Assembly (NCBI GenBank): GCA_030445275.1
Contig: JAUCSE010000088.1
Span: 40,397-104,396 of the forward strand
DNA: 64,000 nt
Direction: 5' to 3'
Source: Mucilaginibacter sp.
GTDB taxonomy: Bacteria; Bacteroidota; Bacteroidia; Sphingobacteriales; Sphingobacteriaceae
Of the stretch, positions 8,364 through 17,596 are shown one piece after another; position 1 is the stretch's first letter, and each line of letters begins with the position of its first letter. Both the position numbers and the translations under genes were made by a program. Under the pieces are notes generated by a model that ran no database searches, was not told the DNA's origin, and worked only from the letters and a program-made list of their open reading frames with translations.

Positions 8364-9374
8364 TTATTTATTGCTCTTCATTCCTGTTTGAACAACCTTT
8401 TGAATCGTTCCGTCAGCATTAAAGTATAGCTTGTCCACACAGATAGAACGAAGGTTTCCCCGTCCCGAAAGTACATCGTTGTGATAAAATGCATACCATT
8501 GCCCCTTATATTCAACCACAGAACCGTGGCTTGTATCACAACCCGTTGGATCTAAATAAACACCTCCATAAGTCCAGGGACCTAAAGGGCTTTTACTGGT
8601 TGCATAATTCAAACGGTTAGCACCTTTTCCGTTCACTTTATTGTTGTCGGCATACGTGAGATAATATAATCCATTTCTCTTAAACACCCATGTAGCTTCA
8701 TGAAAATCCTTTAATCCCTCCATAGTTACCAGAGATTGAGCCAATTCTGCCATATTGTCTTTCAATTTAGCTCCAACGCATCTGCTGCCACCGCCATAAT
8801 AAAAATAAGCTTGTCCGTCTTCATCAATGAAAATACAGGGGTCAATCATTGCATGATTGTCGTTACCTAATTCAAGGTACCCCTGCACAACAAAATCTCT
8901 TGCCGGCTTTTTACTCGTAGCAATTCCAACTTGCCATGTTTTATTCCATTCGGTCCCGCTGGGATGAGGGAAATAAAAATAATAGATGCCATTTTTATAA
9001 ACACAATCCGGGGCCCACATAAAACCACCTTCCTTGCGCCCCCAGGGTACCTGGCTGGCACGCAATATTTCACCGTGATCTTTCCAGTTCACCATGTCAT
9101 CAGTTGAAAAAACATGGTATTGGTCCATCAAATCACATCCGCGCGGTGGATCCACATCATGTGAAGGATAAACATATAACCGACCATCCGAAAATACTCT
9201 TGTGGAGGGATCTGCAGTATATATATGCCGGATAAATGGATTTTCTGCCAATTTAGAAATTGGTTTTTGCGTCTTACAACCTGAAAATATAGTTACAGCC
9301 ACAAATAAAGTAATAGTAATTTTTTTCAAAAAAGCTATCTTGGTTTCTTTGAAAGAAGAGTTTCGCATGTACAT
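8364..9374 (-). CDS. GH43 family lipoprotein glycosidase
   Basis: 336 residues with a lipoprotein signal (hydrophobic run then F-S-G-C), so probably anchored in a membrane. The five-bladed propeller of glycoside hydrolase family 43 is clear, and all three acidic residues are in place: the base Asp in YTADPS (about residue 53), the pKa-modulating Asp in AMIDPC (about 178) and the acid Glu in DFHEATWVF (about 224). GH43 enzymes are inverting alpha-L-arabinofuranosidases, beta-xylosidases or arabinanases; the exact activity cannot be told here. The N-terminus could also begin at the second Met two codons later. It stands alone between mobile debris and probably belongs functionally with the PULs downstream. 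Confidence 0.85.
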   Translation of the reverse strand: MYMRNSSFKETKIAFLKKITITLFVAVTIFSGCKTQKPISKLAENPFIRHIYTADPSTRVFSDGRLYVYPSHDVDPPRGCDLMDQYHVFSTDDMVNWKDHGEILRASQVPWGRKEGGFMWAPDCVYKNGIYYFYFPHPSGTEWNKTWQVGIATSKKPARDFVVQGYLELGNDNHAMIDPCIFIDEDGQAYFYYGGGSRCVGAKLKDNMAELAQSLVTMEGLKDFHEATWVFKRNGLYYLTYADNNKVNGKGANRLNYATSKSPLGPWTYGGVYLDPTGCDTSHGSVVEYKGQWYAFYHNDVLSGRGNLRSICVDKLYFNADGTIQKVVQTGMKSNK

Positions 9375-9897
9375 AGTTTATCTTAATAATTTGGTTTTTA
9401 CAAAAGGTAGAAAAGCAATTTTATTCTGGTGAAATCGACTGCAATTATCGTTTTGTGGGATAACAAAAAATTAATAAAACATTAATACCGATATTCTCCG
9501 TGATATGGAGAACCAAACTCTTTCAGATCAGCTATAGAGCTCAGCGCAATTTGAAACTGACCAATCCCTCTTTACGGATAGACAATACTATTGGCTGTAT
9601 TGCCTATAATTGCTAACGTCCAAATTAGGTGGTACCATCGTATAAATGGCATCGGCATGGCGCCGGATAATCGGAAACCCATCCAGCATCATTATTTATT
9701 CCTCTGAATGTAACCATATTCTTTCTATGAAAACGGAATCCTTACCCGGGCCCCATCCAGTATTTACAAGAACCCCGCGTTTTATATCCTGAAAATTAAT
9801 GATGAAGGGCGTACGCTTGAATTTTACCCTACGTCAGTTTACTTGATATCCTGCGGAAATATCTTGATTTGATGGAAAAAAAGGATGCGATCCAGGG
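9375..9897. other. non-coding or decayed stretch
   Basis: No intact gene is visible. On the plus strand a frame near 9735-9880 reads NPAFYILKINDEGRTLEFYP before a TGA, which looks like leftover coding sequence of an unrecognised protein. The upstream part must hold the promoter of the GH43 gene. Confidence 0.3.
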
Positions 9898-10116
9898 CTA
9901 TGCGTAGCTTGCATCGTTTTGTGTGATGGTAAAAGAATTATTAGTTGGCTGAACGAGGGGCTGAAATACATCGTTTAAAATTCTAAGAATGTCATCATAT
10001 TTATAGTAAAGTATACCACCAATCTCTGAAAAAGGCAGTGTACCTTTATCCCTCAACGTTTGCAAAGTGTTTGTAGAGATCTTAAGCCGGTTTTTAACTT
10101 GGTAGCTCTTTAGCCA
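9898..10116 (-). pseudogene. second excisionase-type HTH fragment (3' part)
   Basis: Begins abruptly at Trp (WLKSYQVKNRLKISTNTLQ) and continues LRDKGTLPFSEIGGILYYKY to a stop at 9898-9900, 72 residues. It is closely similar to the pseudogene at 5910-6193 but lacks its first roughly 40 codons: the sequence right before the Trp codon is a stop and then jumps into attachment-like copy B. The frame is intact here, whereas the first copy has a one-base deletion. Confidence 0.65.
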
Positions 10117-10148
10117 TTAACAGCACGCAGATTGCTACAAAACTTTGA

Positions 10149-10243
10149 TTTTAAAGTCAATACCTAATCCGTAACCTTTAGAATAGCCGAGTTTATAAGC
10201 ATTTAACAATCAACACAATACAGCTAAATACTCGATCCCAACT
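10149..10243 (+). repeat. attachment-like repeat, copy B
   Basis: Diverged direct copy of the repeat at 6371-6476: ttttaaagtcaatacctaat at the start, the shared stretch ending in agctaaata and ctcgatcccaactg at the end. It directly abuts the truncated excisionase fragment on one side and the YcaQ-like fragment on the other, marking a recombination junction. Confidence 0.55.
10160..10177 (+). repeat. 18-bp motif ATACCTAWYCCGTAACCT, copy 3
   Basis: Third copy of the motif at 6382-6399 and 6580-6597, lying within attachment-like copy B. The spacing from the tRNA-like end is about the same as in copy A. Confidence 0.4.
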
Positions 10244-10319
10244 GTACCCGTCTGGCCAGTCCGGCCGCTTTCAAAATGATATGCCTGGCCTGAGATTTGG
10301 AAAGAGCGATTGGTTCCAT
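10224..10319 (-). pseudogene. YcaQ-like winged-helix DNA glycosylase, N-terminal fragment
   Basis: From ATG 10319 the product starts MEPIALSKSQARHIILKAAG, which resembles the N-terminus of the YcaQ/winged-helix DNA glycosylase family (interstrand crosslink repair). After about 25 residues it runs into attachment-like copy B and stops. The gene was evidently cut by the recombination that left the repeat. The family call rests on a short match and is tentative. Confidence 0.4.
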
Positions 10320-10344
10320 TAAGCCAAAATAAGCAAATATTTGC

Positions 10345-10548
10345 ATGAGCGTTCAATTTACCAGCATCGTAGCAGCACTGCGAAAGGATGATTTAGCTAC
10401 CAATTGGGAAGTGTTAAAGTCTCCAGGTAAAATACTTAAAACCCGGACCGATATCCTTGTGGGTACATTAATAACAGTTACAGCAGAATCAGCCGGTGAT
10501 GACGGGAAAATAATAAATTCATTAACAATAAAATTATTACCGGGCTAA
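10345..10548 (+). CDS. small hypothetical protein
   Basis: A 67-residue frame beginning MSVQFTSIVAALRKDDLATN and ending INSLTIKLLPG. The composition is plausible for a small beta-rich soluble protein, but it lies amid gene fragments, has no clear ribosome binding site and no recognised family. It may be a leftover exposed by rearrangement. Confidence 0.28.
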   Translation: MSVQFTSIVAALRKDDLATNWEVLKSPGKILKTRTDILVGTLITVTAESAGDDGKIINSLTIKLLPG

Positions 10549-11052
10549 CAGAGCACTCCGCTAACCCAACTTAAACAAGGTCACACGTTGGTTTATGTGT
10601 CCAGCTTTCAGCTGTTAAATGGGATGTTGCACCTATGCTGCAAACAACTGTTATAGAAAGCCGTGATGAAAGCATTCGCTGGTCAACAAAAGAAGATTGA
10701 CAAAAGGGAAAAGCATCTGGCGCGTTCATAGTTGGTCAATAAATCCTATTCATTAGCAATGGTTAGATATAAAAAAATATCTGTATTTAAGCATGCCATT
10801 AATATTAGGTTGAATAATACCAGGGCTGTGTAATTTCCAGATCATATGTTTGCTTCAGTTTTTAAATGACAACTGTTTGCAGAAGTAATCCAGAATATAG
10901 TTTTGAATGTTCATTAAAAAATGAGGCTGTATCATCATGACCAGCCTCATTTTTCTTTGATTTATTCAGGTGCCTGACCTGATGGACAACGTTTTCTTTT
11001 AAATGATTCTCAGAGCCTCTATTTCACTTATGATTCAGCCTCTTTTTATCAC
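10549..11052. other. intergenic stretch with a terminator
   Basis: Apart from the hairpin at 10916-10954 I see no gene or repeat of note in these roughly 500 bases. A short string cactccgctaa near 10557-10567 resembles the tRNA-Ser-like ends at 29.5 kb but is too short to call. Confidence 0.3.
10916..10954 (-). terminator. intrinsic terminator, probably bidirectional
   Basis: Perfect 13-bp stem, aaaaatgaggctg paired with cagcctcattttt, with a 12-base loop. An A run leads and a T run follows, so it can act on both strands. It lies about 100 bases after the stop of the SusC-SusD-GH71/99-like operon. Confidence 0.7.
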
Positions 11053-12228
11053 TTAATTCACTTTGAAACCTGTCCTTGTCAAATCAAGATACACGTTACC
11101 ATAACTCTGCGTTGGTTCTATCTGCGAATCGACACTGAAGTTGTTAAATGAATTTATAAATATTAGCCTGCTCTTTGATGCATTACGTTTGGCTACATTG
11201 GTAAATATTTTGTAATACGCGCCATCTGCAGTTCTCGGAACACTTAAGCTTGATGAGGTTGTGTTGGCAATCTGATAATTATAACCGGCCATAACGCAGG
11301 GAATAAATTCCTGGTTCCATGATTCCACTGTTGTTTTCCAGTAGGCGAAATTCTGGTCGCACATTTGAGGGAAAAGATTATACCTGTCGATGTCACTGGC
11401 GTAATCGGACATGTTATCCTCATACATAGCATCCGTACAATTCTGGAAACGATAGTAAAATCTTTCGGGCGGTGTCCATCTATTTTGCATCCCAACAATA
11501 TAAAGGTCGAAACCCATGGCCGATAAATTGGTCCTGATCTGTTTGTACAACGCACTATTACTATTAGAATTAAGATCCTGGGCGTTATTGATAACGATGA
11601 GATATTTACCGTTCACTTTCTGATAATTGCTCTTGGTCATCCAGTAAGCCAATCTTTTAAAATCATTATAAAAAGCGGTCAGCTTTGCCGCATTGGTTTC
11701 AATAGTTACACCATTTCCACTGGTACCACCGGAATTAGTAACACCTAATAAACTAATACTTAAGTTGTAAGAAATGGCAAAATTCATTTTAGATGAATTT
11801 GCAGCATTCAGGAAGCTAACAATCGCATTGGAATCAGCTTTAAAGTTAGTATTGTCGAGGTTTGGCGAACGAACAGAAAAGATAAAATAATCTATTCTAG
11901 CCAATTGCGCATCCGCAACGTGCTGATCTATAATGGCCGGTGTAAGTATTGGTGCAACTGTTGTACCCAGAGCTGGTATACCATTAGCATAAAAATAAGG
12001 CCCCGGCCCGCCCACCGTAGGTTTTTGAGTAATATTAGCATTAAATGAACCAAAGGTATAATAAAATGCACCTACGGTATAATTTGAGGTAACCGGTATA
12101 TCTGGGATAGTGTAGTTCAGAAAATTATCTGTTACAGTTGGTTTATTCTTTTTGCAGGAAAACAACCCTGTTACTATCAGTAGCGTAAAACAACTAATGA
12201 TGTATAAATTTTTATTTTTCATCTTCAA
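11053..12228 (-). CDS. GH71/99-like (WbsX-type) lipoprotein, last gene of the PUL 1 SusCD operon
   Basis: 391 residues with a lipoprotein signal (LFSCKKN). The mature part starts VGAFYYTFGSFNAN and has the repeating beta-alpha pattern of a TIM barrel: YFIFSVRSPN, MNFAISYNLS, KYLIVINN, DLYIVGMQNRW, FIPCVMAGYN, SRLIFINSFNNF. That order resembles GH71/GH99-like catalytic barrels, where an early YYxx strand and a late Asn/Glu-containing strand line the pocket. Known members act on alpha-mannans or alpha-1,3-glucans, but this sequence is far from characterised ones, so activity is open. It follows the SusD gene by 17 bases and may be surface-exposed, working as an enzyme or a glycan-binding protein beside SusCD. 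Confidence 0.6.
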   Translation of the reverse strand: MKMKNKNLYIISCFTLLIVTGLFSCKKNKPTVTDNFLNYTIPDIPVTSNYTVGAFYYTFGSFNANITQKPTVGGPGPYFYANGIPALGTTVAPILTPAIIDQHVADAQLARIDYFIFSVRSPNLDNTNFKADSNAIVSFLNAANSSKMNFAISYNLSISLLGVTNSGGTSGNGVTIETNAAKLTAFYNDFKRLAYWMTKSNYQKVNGKYLIVINNAQDLNSNSNSALYKQIRTNLSAMGFDLYIVGMQNRWTPPERFYYRFQNCTDAMYEDNMSDYASDIDRYNLFPQMCDQNFAYWKTTVESWNQEFIPCVMAGYNYQIANTTSSSLSVPRTADGAYYKIFTNVAKRNASKSRLIFINSFNNFSVDSQIEPTQSYGNVYLDLTRTGFKVN

Positions 12229-12245
12229 TCTTTTTTGTCAGGTTA

Positions 12246-13976
12246 TTAATAAGTAGATAACACTGTGTATTTTATACCTGCTGTTGTTAAATCTTCTATG
12301 TTATTACCATACCATTTTTCTACAAAGCTGTAGTCAATAAAAGCCTTCGCTTTTGACCAGTCAGGATAGGTATAAGGTGGTTCCATTTTTAGCGGTGTAA
12401 ACACATAATCGCCGGGGCTGCCTAATAGTTTTACACCATTGGCATATCCTGTAGGGTTGGTATTAATTTCGCTTTGAACAGGATAAAACCAACGATCGGG
12501 CAAATTGGCATAAACCCCATTTGTGCCTGGGTTATTGCCCGGGTTGGTATGCGGCGGCAGTATCAGGCTATGAGTTCTGCGTTGCAGGCACCAGGCATCA
12601 AAAGCCCCGTCATCATAAAAATTGAGCCATTCCTGGATCCATATCTTGGTCATGTTATCAGCCGGGATACTGGTATTAATAAAGCCAAGAACATAATTAA
12701 AACCCTTTCCGGCGGTTCCCCATTTAATACCATCCTGGGCTTCATAAGCACTGGCCTGTGCACCTGTTAAGCCCCAAAAAGCAAAGTTGGCGTTTATACC
12801 TGCATAATAATATTGATCGGCAGATTGCGAACCGCCATAACCTTTCAGGGCGGCTTCTGCCTTCATAAAGCAAACTTCAGCATAGGTCATGATATAAAAC
12901 GGGCGGGCTGCTGCTGTTAAAGCAGCAGGCATGGTACTAAAATTAACCGGAACTGTTGCCCCATTGAACGGACCATTGGTCAGCCCCCAGTTAGAAAGCG
13001 CAGTTTGAGTTGGCGCTGCTTTGGGTTGTCCAAGATGTGGTATAGGGTAACTTACCACATAATGCAAAGTACTATTGGTACTGGTTAAGGTATCCGTAAT
13101 GTTAAACGGTGTTGCTGCTTTTTGAAAATAAGCATCTAAACGCGGATCGTGATAAGATCTGAAATAAGTAAACACATAATCACTCATAACAGGTGCTGCG
13201 GTACCTAAATATGATGTACCCAAAACTAATGAGTTGTAATAGGGCGATTGGCTACCGGTTGCTGTGCCGTAGGTAAACTTAGCATTGTCTGCGTCTGATG
13301 TTAAAAGCGCACTTTCGTTCGCCATCACATCCCTGATGTTGGTTGCAGCTACATCCGGCAAATTATATTGTACCCGCAGCGCCAGACGCAACCTTAGTGA
13401 GTTGGCAAATTTTATCCATTGGGTTAAATTGCCATTAAAAATAACGTCGGGGTTTACTTTATCACCATTAACGTTTATAGCAGCGGCATCTGCCTTTAAG
13501 CGGCTAAGTAGTGATGTGTAGATCGTATTTTCACTGTCATACTCAACATCCGGATTATCGGTTTTGCCTGCGTTGCTATATGGGATTGGGCCATAAGTAC
13601 CTACCAGATAAGCAAAAACATAACATTCCCAAATGTCAGCAATAGCTACGCGGTTAGTATAGGCAGCATTTCCCTGATAAAGTTTTTTAAGCTGTTCTGT
13701 ATTACCCAAAACGTTAATATACATCGTTTTCCATGTGCCTTCATCTCCACCTATATACCGGCCAGACGGATCTACGATGTGCGTATATTCCCACAGATAA
13801 GAAATATTGTTACTCTCAAATTTATTGATCGTATTTAGATAAACCCCTGTTAAAATTGCTTCGGGTGCAGCCGAAGCAAATCGCGATGGATCTGTATTAA
13901 GTGTAGTGAAATTTTTTGTACACGATACAGCAATGCCCGTAAGCAATACGGTAAGATATATGATAATCTTTTTCAT
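12246..13976 (-). CDS. SusD/RagB-like outer-membrane nutrient-binding lipoprotein (PUL 1)
   Basis: 576 residues with a lipoprotein signal (GIAVSCTKNF). The mature start FTTLNTDPSRFASAAPEAIL is characteristic of the SusD-like_2 branch. Alpha-helical TPR-like segments follow, and the C-terminal third is rich in aromatic and Pro/Gly loops, as in this family (AAARPFYIMTYAEVCFMKAE is the conserved helix). SusD proteins cap the SusC channel on the cell surface and bind the glycan. The gene starts only 6 bases after the SusC stop, as is normal for the pair. Confidence 0.92.
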   Translation of the reverse strand: MKKIIIYLTVLLTGIAVSCTKNFTTLNTDPSRFASAAPEAILTGVYLNTINKFESNNISYLWEYTHIVDPSGRYIGGDEGTWKTMYINVLGNTEQLKKLYQGNAAYTNRVAIADIWECYVFAYLVGTYGPIPYSNAGKTDNPDVEYDSENTIYTSLLSRLKADAAAINVNGDKVNPDVIFNGNLTQWIKFANSLRLRLALRVQYNLPDVAATNIRDVMANESALLTSDADNAKFTYGTATGSQSPYYNSLVLGTSYLGTAAPVMSDYVFTYFRSYHDPRLDAYFQKAATPFNITDTLTSTNSTLHYVVSYPIPHLGQPKAAPTQTALSNWGLTNGPFNGATVPVNFSTMPAALTAAARPFYIMTYAEVCFMKAEAALKGYGGSQSADQYYYAGINANFAFWGLTGAQASAYEAQDGIKWGTAGKGFNYVLGFINTSIPADNMTKIWIQEWLNFYDDGAFDAWCLQRRTHSLILPPHTNPGNNPGTNGVYANLPDRWFYPVQSEINTNPTGYANGVKLLGSPGDYVFTPLKMEPPYTYPDWSKAKAFIDYSFVEKWYGNNIEDLTTAGIKYTVLSTY

Positions 13977-13982
13977 AATTGT

Positions 13983-16900
13983 TTAGAATGAAAGTTTTAA
14001 GTCAACACCATAGCTTGCATAAGGCAAAGACCCGCCCATTTCAAGCCCCTGTCCATTTCCTGATGAAGAAGCAGATTCGGGATCGATACCCTTTGGTGTT
14101 TTTTGAAATATAGTCCAAACGTTTCGCCCTACGAGTGAAATAGCCGCACTCCTGAATGCAGATGGCAACCATTTTGTGTTAAAAGAATAACCAATAATTA
14201 CCTGTGTAAGCTTAACATAAGAAGCATCATAGGTATATAAGTGTGCAATATGCCCACCTACCTGCTGCCAATAAGTTTGCGGGGATATGTACTTTGTATT
14301 AGGTGCATTCAGATTGGCTACCATATTTCCATTGGCATCTAAAACGGGTTGACCATTGGCTCCTAACACGGGATAATATCCCTGGAATATAGAACCCTTT
14401 ACGCGCGACGCAGACGGATAAGGTAAATTGTACAGCGAAGTTATACCACTTTGTTCGTTGCTGTTCTCGCCCAATACACCGTCGCTAAACAGCCACTGGT
14501 CACGACCTTGCAATGTTGCCGCCGAAACTCCGGAGGTTAGGTACCTGAAAGCGGTTCCCGAATAAATAGACCCGCCAATACGGCTGGAAATTAAGAAATT
14601 AAAGCTCAATCTTTTGTATCTGAATGTTGACCCAAAAGACATTAATGCACTCGGGCTGGCGTTACCCACTATTGGATTAACAGTAGTATAATACGGTATA
14701 GCACCATTAGGGTTAATTATAGCCAGGCCGTCGCTGGAATAGGCCTGATCTTGCGCCCGTATTACGCCAATAGGTTTCCCAACTTCGGCATAAACACTGC
14801 CGGTTACAGCCTGGCCAAGTAAGATAGATGAAATACCCGGAGCTAAGGAAAGTACCTTATTACGGTTTACTGAGAAGTTATAAATAGCATCCCAGCTAAA
14901 GTTTTTACTTCTTATTGCCGTACCTGACAAAGTAATCTCGATACCTTTGTTTTGTACAGAACCTGCATTAATAACCTGTTGATTAAACCCATATTCGGGA
15001 GGCGTGTAACCGGTAAGTATCTGGTTAATTGATTTTGATTTATAAACATCCCCATCAAGCGTGATCCGGTTGTTCAGGAAATGTAGTTCGAGGCCTATTT
15101 CGGTAGAGGTGGTTAACTCTGGCTTTAAGTTGCTGTTTTTCAACAGCTGATCAAAAGTCACATAATTGATACCGTTAAAACTGCCACCATTGCCAAATAA
15201 TGAATATAAATTATACGGGCTGGTATCATTACCAACTTTGGCAATAGAAGCCCTTATTTTACCAAAACTTAATATAGCCGGAGGTATGTTTTTCCACAGC
15301 TCAGTAAATACAAAACTTGCGCTGGCAGATGGGTAAAAGAAGGAGGCATTTGCCGCAGGCAGGGTTGATGACCAATCGTTACGACCGGTTAAATCTAAAA
15401 ATAAGAAATCTTTATACCCTACAGAAGCTGTGCCATATACCGAATTAACCTGCGATTTTACCAGTGATTCGCTTGCAGTATATATGCTGGTTGTGTTCGA
15501 CAGATTTTTTACATCATGAACAGCCAATGATGCCGTGCCGGTTTGTGTATTATAATAATTGGTAGCCCTCAAATTGCCACCAAGGTTAGCTACAAAAGAA
15601 AAATCTTTGATACGTTTATTGTATAAAAACAAACCTTCTGTATTCCATACTTTGTTGTTTTGCTGGAACTCGTTATATTCGCCCGGGACGTTGCTCAAAG
15701 ACCCTTTTTGAATAAATGTGTAACGATTGCCCCAAAGTAAATTTCCTGATTCCTGCGCCCTGAACTGCAGATCTTTAAAAATCCTGATCCAGGCCGTTAC
15801 GCCGCCAATTATTGTATTGTGGGTATCCTGATTAGAGTTTTCATTAATATCCCAGTAAGGATTTTCAATACTTGCATTACTTCCGCTACGAATCGCATCG
15901 CCATTAGCATCTTTCCAGGTTGTTAAACTGCTTAAAGGAACGCTAAGTACTGCATTGTTAATGTAGTTTAATGGGTTAGTGGCATCTTCATTACGGGTTG
16001 TTCTATTCTTTACCGTTTCCTGTACATACTGTATGCGTGTTTCTATCTTCAACCATGGTGCAAATTGCCTGCTGGCATTTAATTGAAAATTATTTTTAGA
16101 CACAACATTTTGCTTTTCAATTACATCATTAGCATCGGTCCTAGTATAAGAAAACCGGAAAGCGCTATTATCATCAGCATTGCTTAGTGATATATTTTGT
16201 ATTGAGGTACCGGCTACTTTAAATAAATCTGTTACGGTTGCTTGAGGAGAGTAAGTAGTTAATTGACCATTATAAGCAAGGTAAGGTTGCCCTAACATCG
16301 GTGCACCCCAGTTACGGGCGGGGTTACCGCTGGAGCCCGCCTGTAAAACACCTGAACCCAAGGCCCCCACTAATGTACCAGACATACGCCCCCCGGTACC
16401 CTCTCCATAAATATTTTGCATATCCGGAAATTGTAAAACGCGCGCAGCCATGTAATTGCCATTATAGGATATTCCTAAACCAGAATTTTTCCTTCCTTTC
16501 TTCGTGGTAATCAAAATTGCACCATTGGCTGCCCTCGAACCATATAAGGCAGCTGCATTCGGGCCCTTTAAAACCTGTATATTTTCAATATCATCGGGGT
16601 TAAGGTCCGCAGCATTGTTTCCATAATCGAGGTTACCAACCTGGCCGTTAGAATCGTTATTGTCAATAGGCACACCATCAACCACGTATAGCGGCTGGTT
16701 ATTCCCTGTAATTGAATTCGCCCCGCGTATTACCACCCTGGTTGATCCTGTTGGCTGGCCGCTGGTAGTAATCTGCAAGCCCGACACTTTTCCATCCAAA
16801 AGGTCACTGATGTTTTGCGAGCGGGCTTCGGTCATGTCAGTAACGTTAACACCCTGAACCGAGTACCCTATTGATTTCTTTTCTCTCGGGATGTTAAGCG

Positions 16901-17222
16901 CCGTAATAATTACTTCAGATAAACTACTGGCAGCTGCCGGCACCATCTTAACGTCAATAACTGATTTCCCGGTAACATCAACCTCCTGGGGCCGATAACT
17001 GACAAACGTGAATATAAGTGCATTGGCACCACTACTTAGTGTAATGGTATAATTACCATCCAGATTGGTTGCCACGCGTTGAGTGGTTTGTTTGACAGTA
17101 ACCGTAACACCGGGTAAAGGTTGGCCTTTTTCATCGCTCACCTTACCCTTAATTACACGGTTCTGTCCCAAACATTGAAACCCACTCCACGTAAAAAACA
17201 GCATGAATAAAAGTCTTCTCAT
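13983..17222 (-). CDS. SusC/RagA TonB-linked outer-membrane transporter (PUL 1)
   Basis: About 1079 residues from the preferred start MRRLLFMLFFTWSGFQCLGQ, a good signal peptide; the frame is open to 17300 but the extra residues do not look like a leader. An N-terminal carboxypeptidase-regulatory-like domain (VIKGKVSDEKGQPLPGVTV) is followed by the plug, with the SusC signature NPDDIENIQVLKGPNAAALY and GSRAANGAILITTKKG, then a large 22-strand barrel ending in a Phe (DLKLSF), as outer-membrane barrels do. It imports oligosaccharides with energy from TonB-ExbBD. It is divergent from the kelch-SARP regulator gene. Confidence 0.95.
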   Translation of the reverse strand: MRRLLFMLFFTWSGFQCLGQNRVIKGKVSDEKGQPLPGVTVTVKQTTQRVATNLDGNYTITLSSGANALIFTFVSYRPQEVDVTGKSVIDVKMVPAAASSLSEVIITALNIPREKKSIGYSVQGVNVTDMTEARSQNISDLLDGKVSGLQITTSGQPTGSTRVVIRGANSITGNNQPLYVVDGVPIDNNDSNGQVGNLDYGNNAADLNPDDIENIQVLKGPNAAALYGSRAANGAILITTKKGRKNSGLGISYNGNYMAARVLQFPDMQNIYGEGTGGRMSGTLVGALGSGVLQAGSSGNPARNWGAPMLGQPYLAYNGQLTTYSPQATVTDLFKVAGTSIQNISLSNADDNSAFRFSYTRTDANDVIEKQNVVSKNNFQLNASRQFAPWLKIETRIQYVQETVKNRTTRNEDATNPLNYINNAVLSVPLSSLTTWKDANGDAIRSGSNASIENPYWDINENSNQDTHNTIIGGVTAWIRIFKDLQFRAQESGNLLWGNRYTFIQKGSLSNVPGEYNEFQQNNKVWNTEGLFLYNKRIKDFSFVANLGGNLRATNYYNTQTGTASLAVHDVKNLSNTTSIYTASESLVKSQVNSVYGTASVGYKDFLFLDLTGRNDWSSTLPAANASFFYPSASASFVFTELWKNIPPAILSFGKIRASIAKVGNDTSPYNLYSLFGNGGSFNGINYVTFDQLLKNSNLKPELTTSTEIGLELHFLNNRITLDGDVYKSKSINQILTGYTPPEYGFNQQVINAGSVQNKGIEITLSGTAIRSKNFSWDAIYNFSVNRNKVLSLAPGISSILLGQAVTGSVYAEVGKPIGVIRAQDQAYSSDGLAIINPNGAIPYYTTVNPIVGNASPSALMSFGSTFRYKRLSFNFLISSRIGGSIYSGTAFRYLTSGVSAATLQGRDQWLFSDGVLGENSNEQSGITSLYNLPYPSASRVKGSIFQGYYPVLGANGQPVLDANGNMVANLNAPNTKYISPQTYWQQVGGHIAHLYTYDASYVKLTQVIIGYSFNTKWLPSAFRSAAISLVGRNVWTIFQKTPKGIDPESASSSGNGQGLEMGGSLPYASYGVDLKLSF

Positions 17223-17596
17223 GTTTAAGAAATTAAGATTAATAAATTGGGTTATATTGGTTAAAATACCGGGAGCTAAGTAAGAATTGATCCTTAACAA
17301 AACCTTAAACGTTTCTTAATGAGAAAAATAAAAAGGCTTTTATTTAATAAATGGACAGACTTTAGATTAATAAGAAAATTAAGACAGAAATTCACTTCAG
17401 ATACGGTCTTGGTATTAAGTACGGCAGACCCAATTTAGAACCGGTTCTTATTAAAGTAAGGAACAGTAAATAAGGGGGTAAAAAATCGCTATTTCGGTTA
17501 AATTAATTTCAGATAGTGTTTTAATCTTTTTTTATTTACATTTAGTTGAATCTTTAAAACCTATTTATAATACTGGCTATTGGGTAATCTCCTATC
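17223..17596. promoter_or_regulatory. divergent regulatory region between SusC (PUL 1) and the kelch-SARP regulator
   Basis: These 374 bases hold the promoters of both the SusC operon and the regulator. The region is AT-rich. I could not place a clear TAnnTTTG element. It contains the 12-bp palindrome listed separately. Confidence 0.5.
17437..17448. promoter_or_regulatory. 12-bp palindrome AGAACCGGTTCT, candidate operator
   Basis: A perfect inverted repeat, the only GC-rich one seen in this AT-rich intergenic region, roughly midway between the SusC start and the regulator start. Its position suits an operator of the divergently encoded SARP-type regulator, though SARP proteins more often bind direct repeats. 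Function is inferred from position. Confidence 0.3.
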
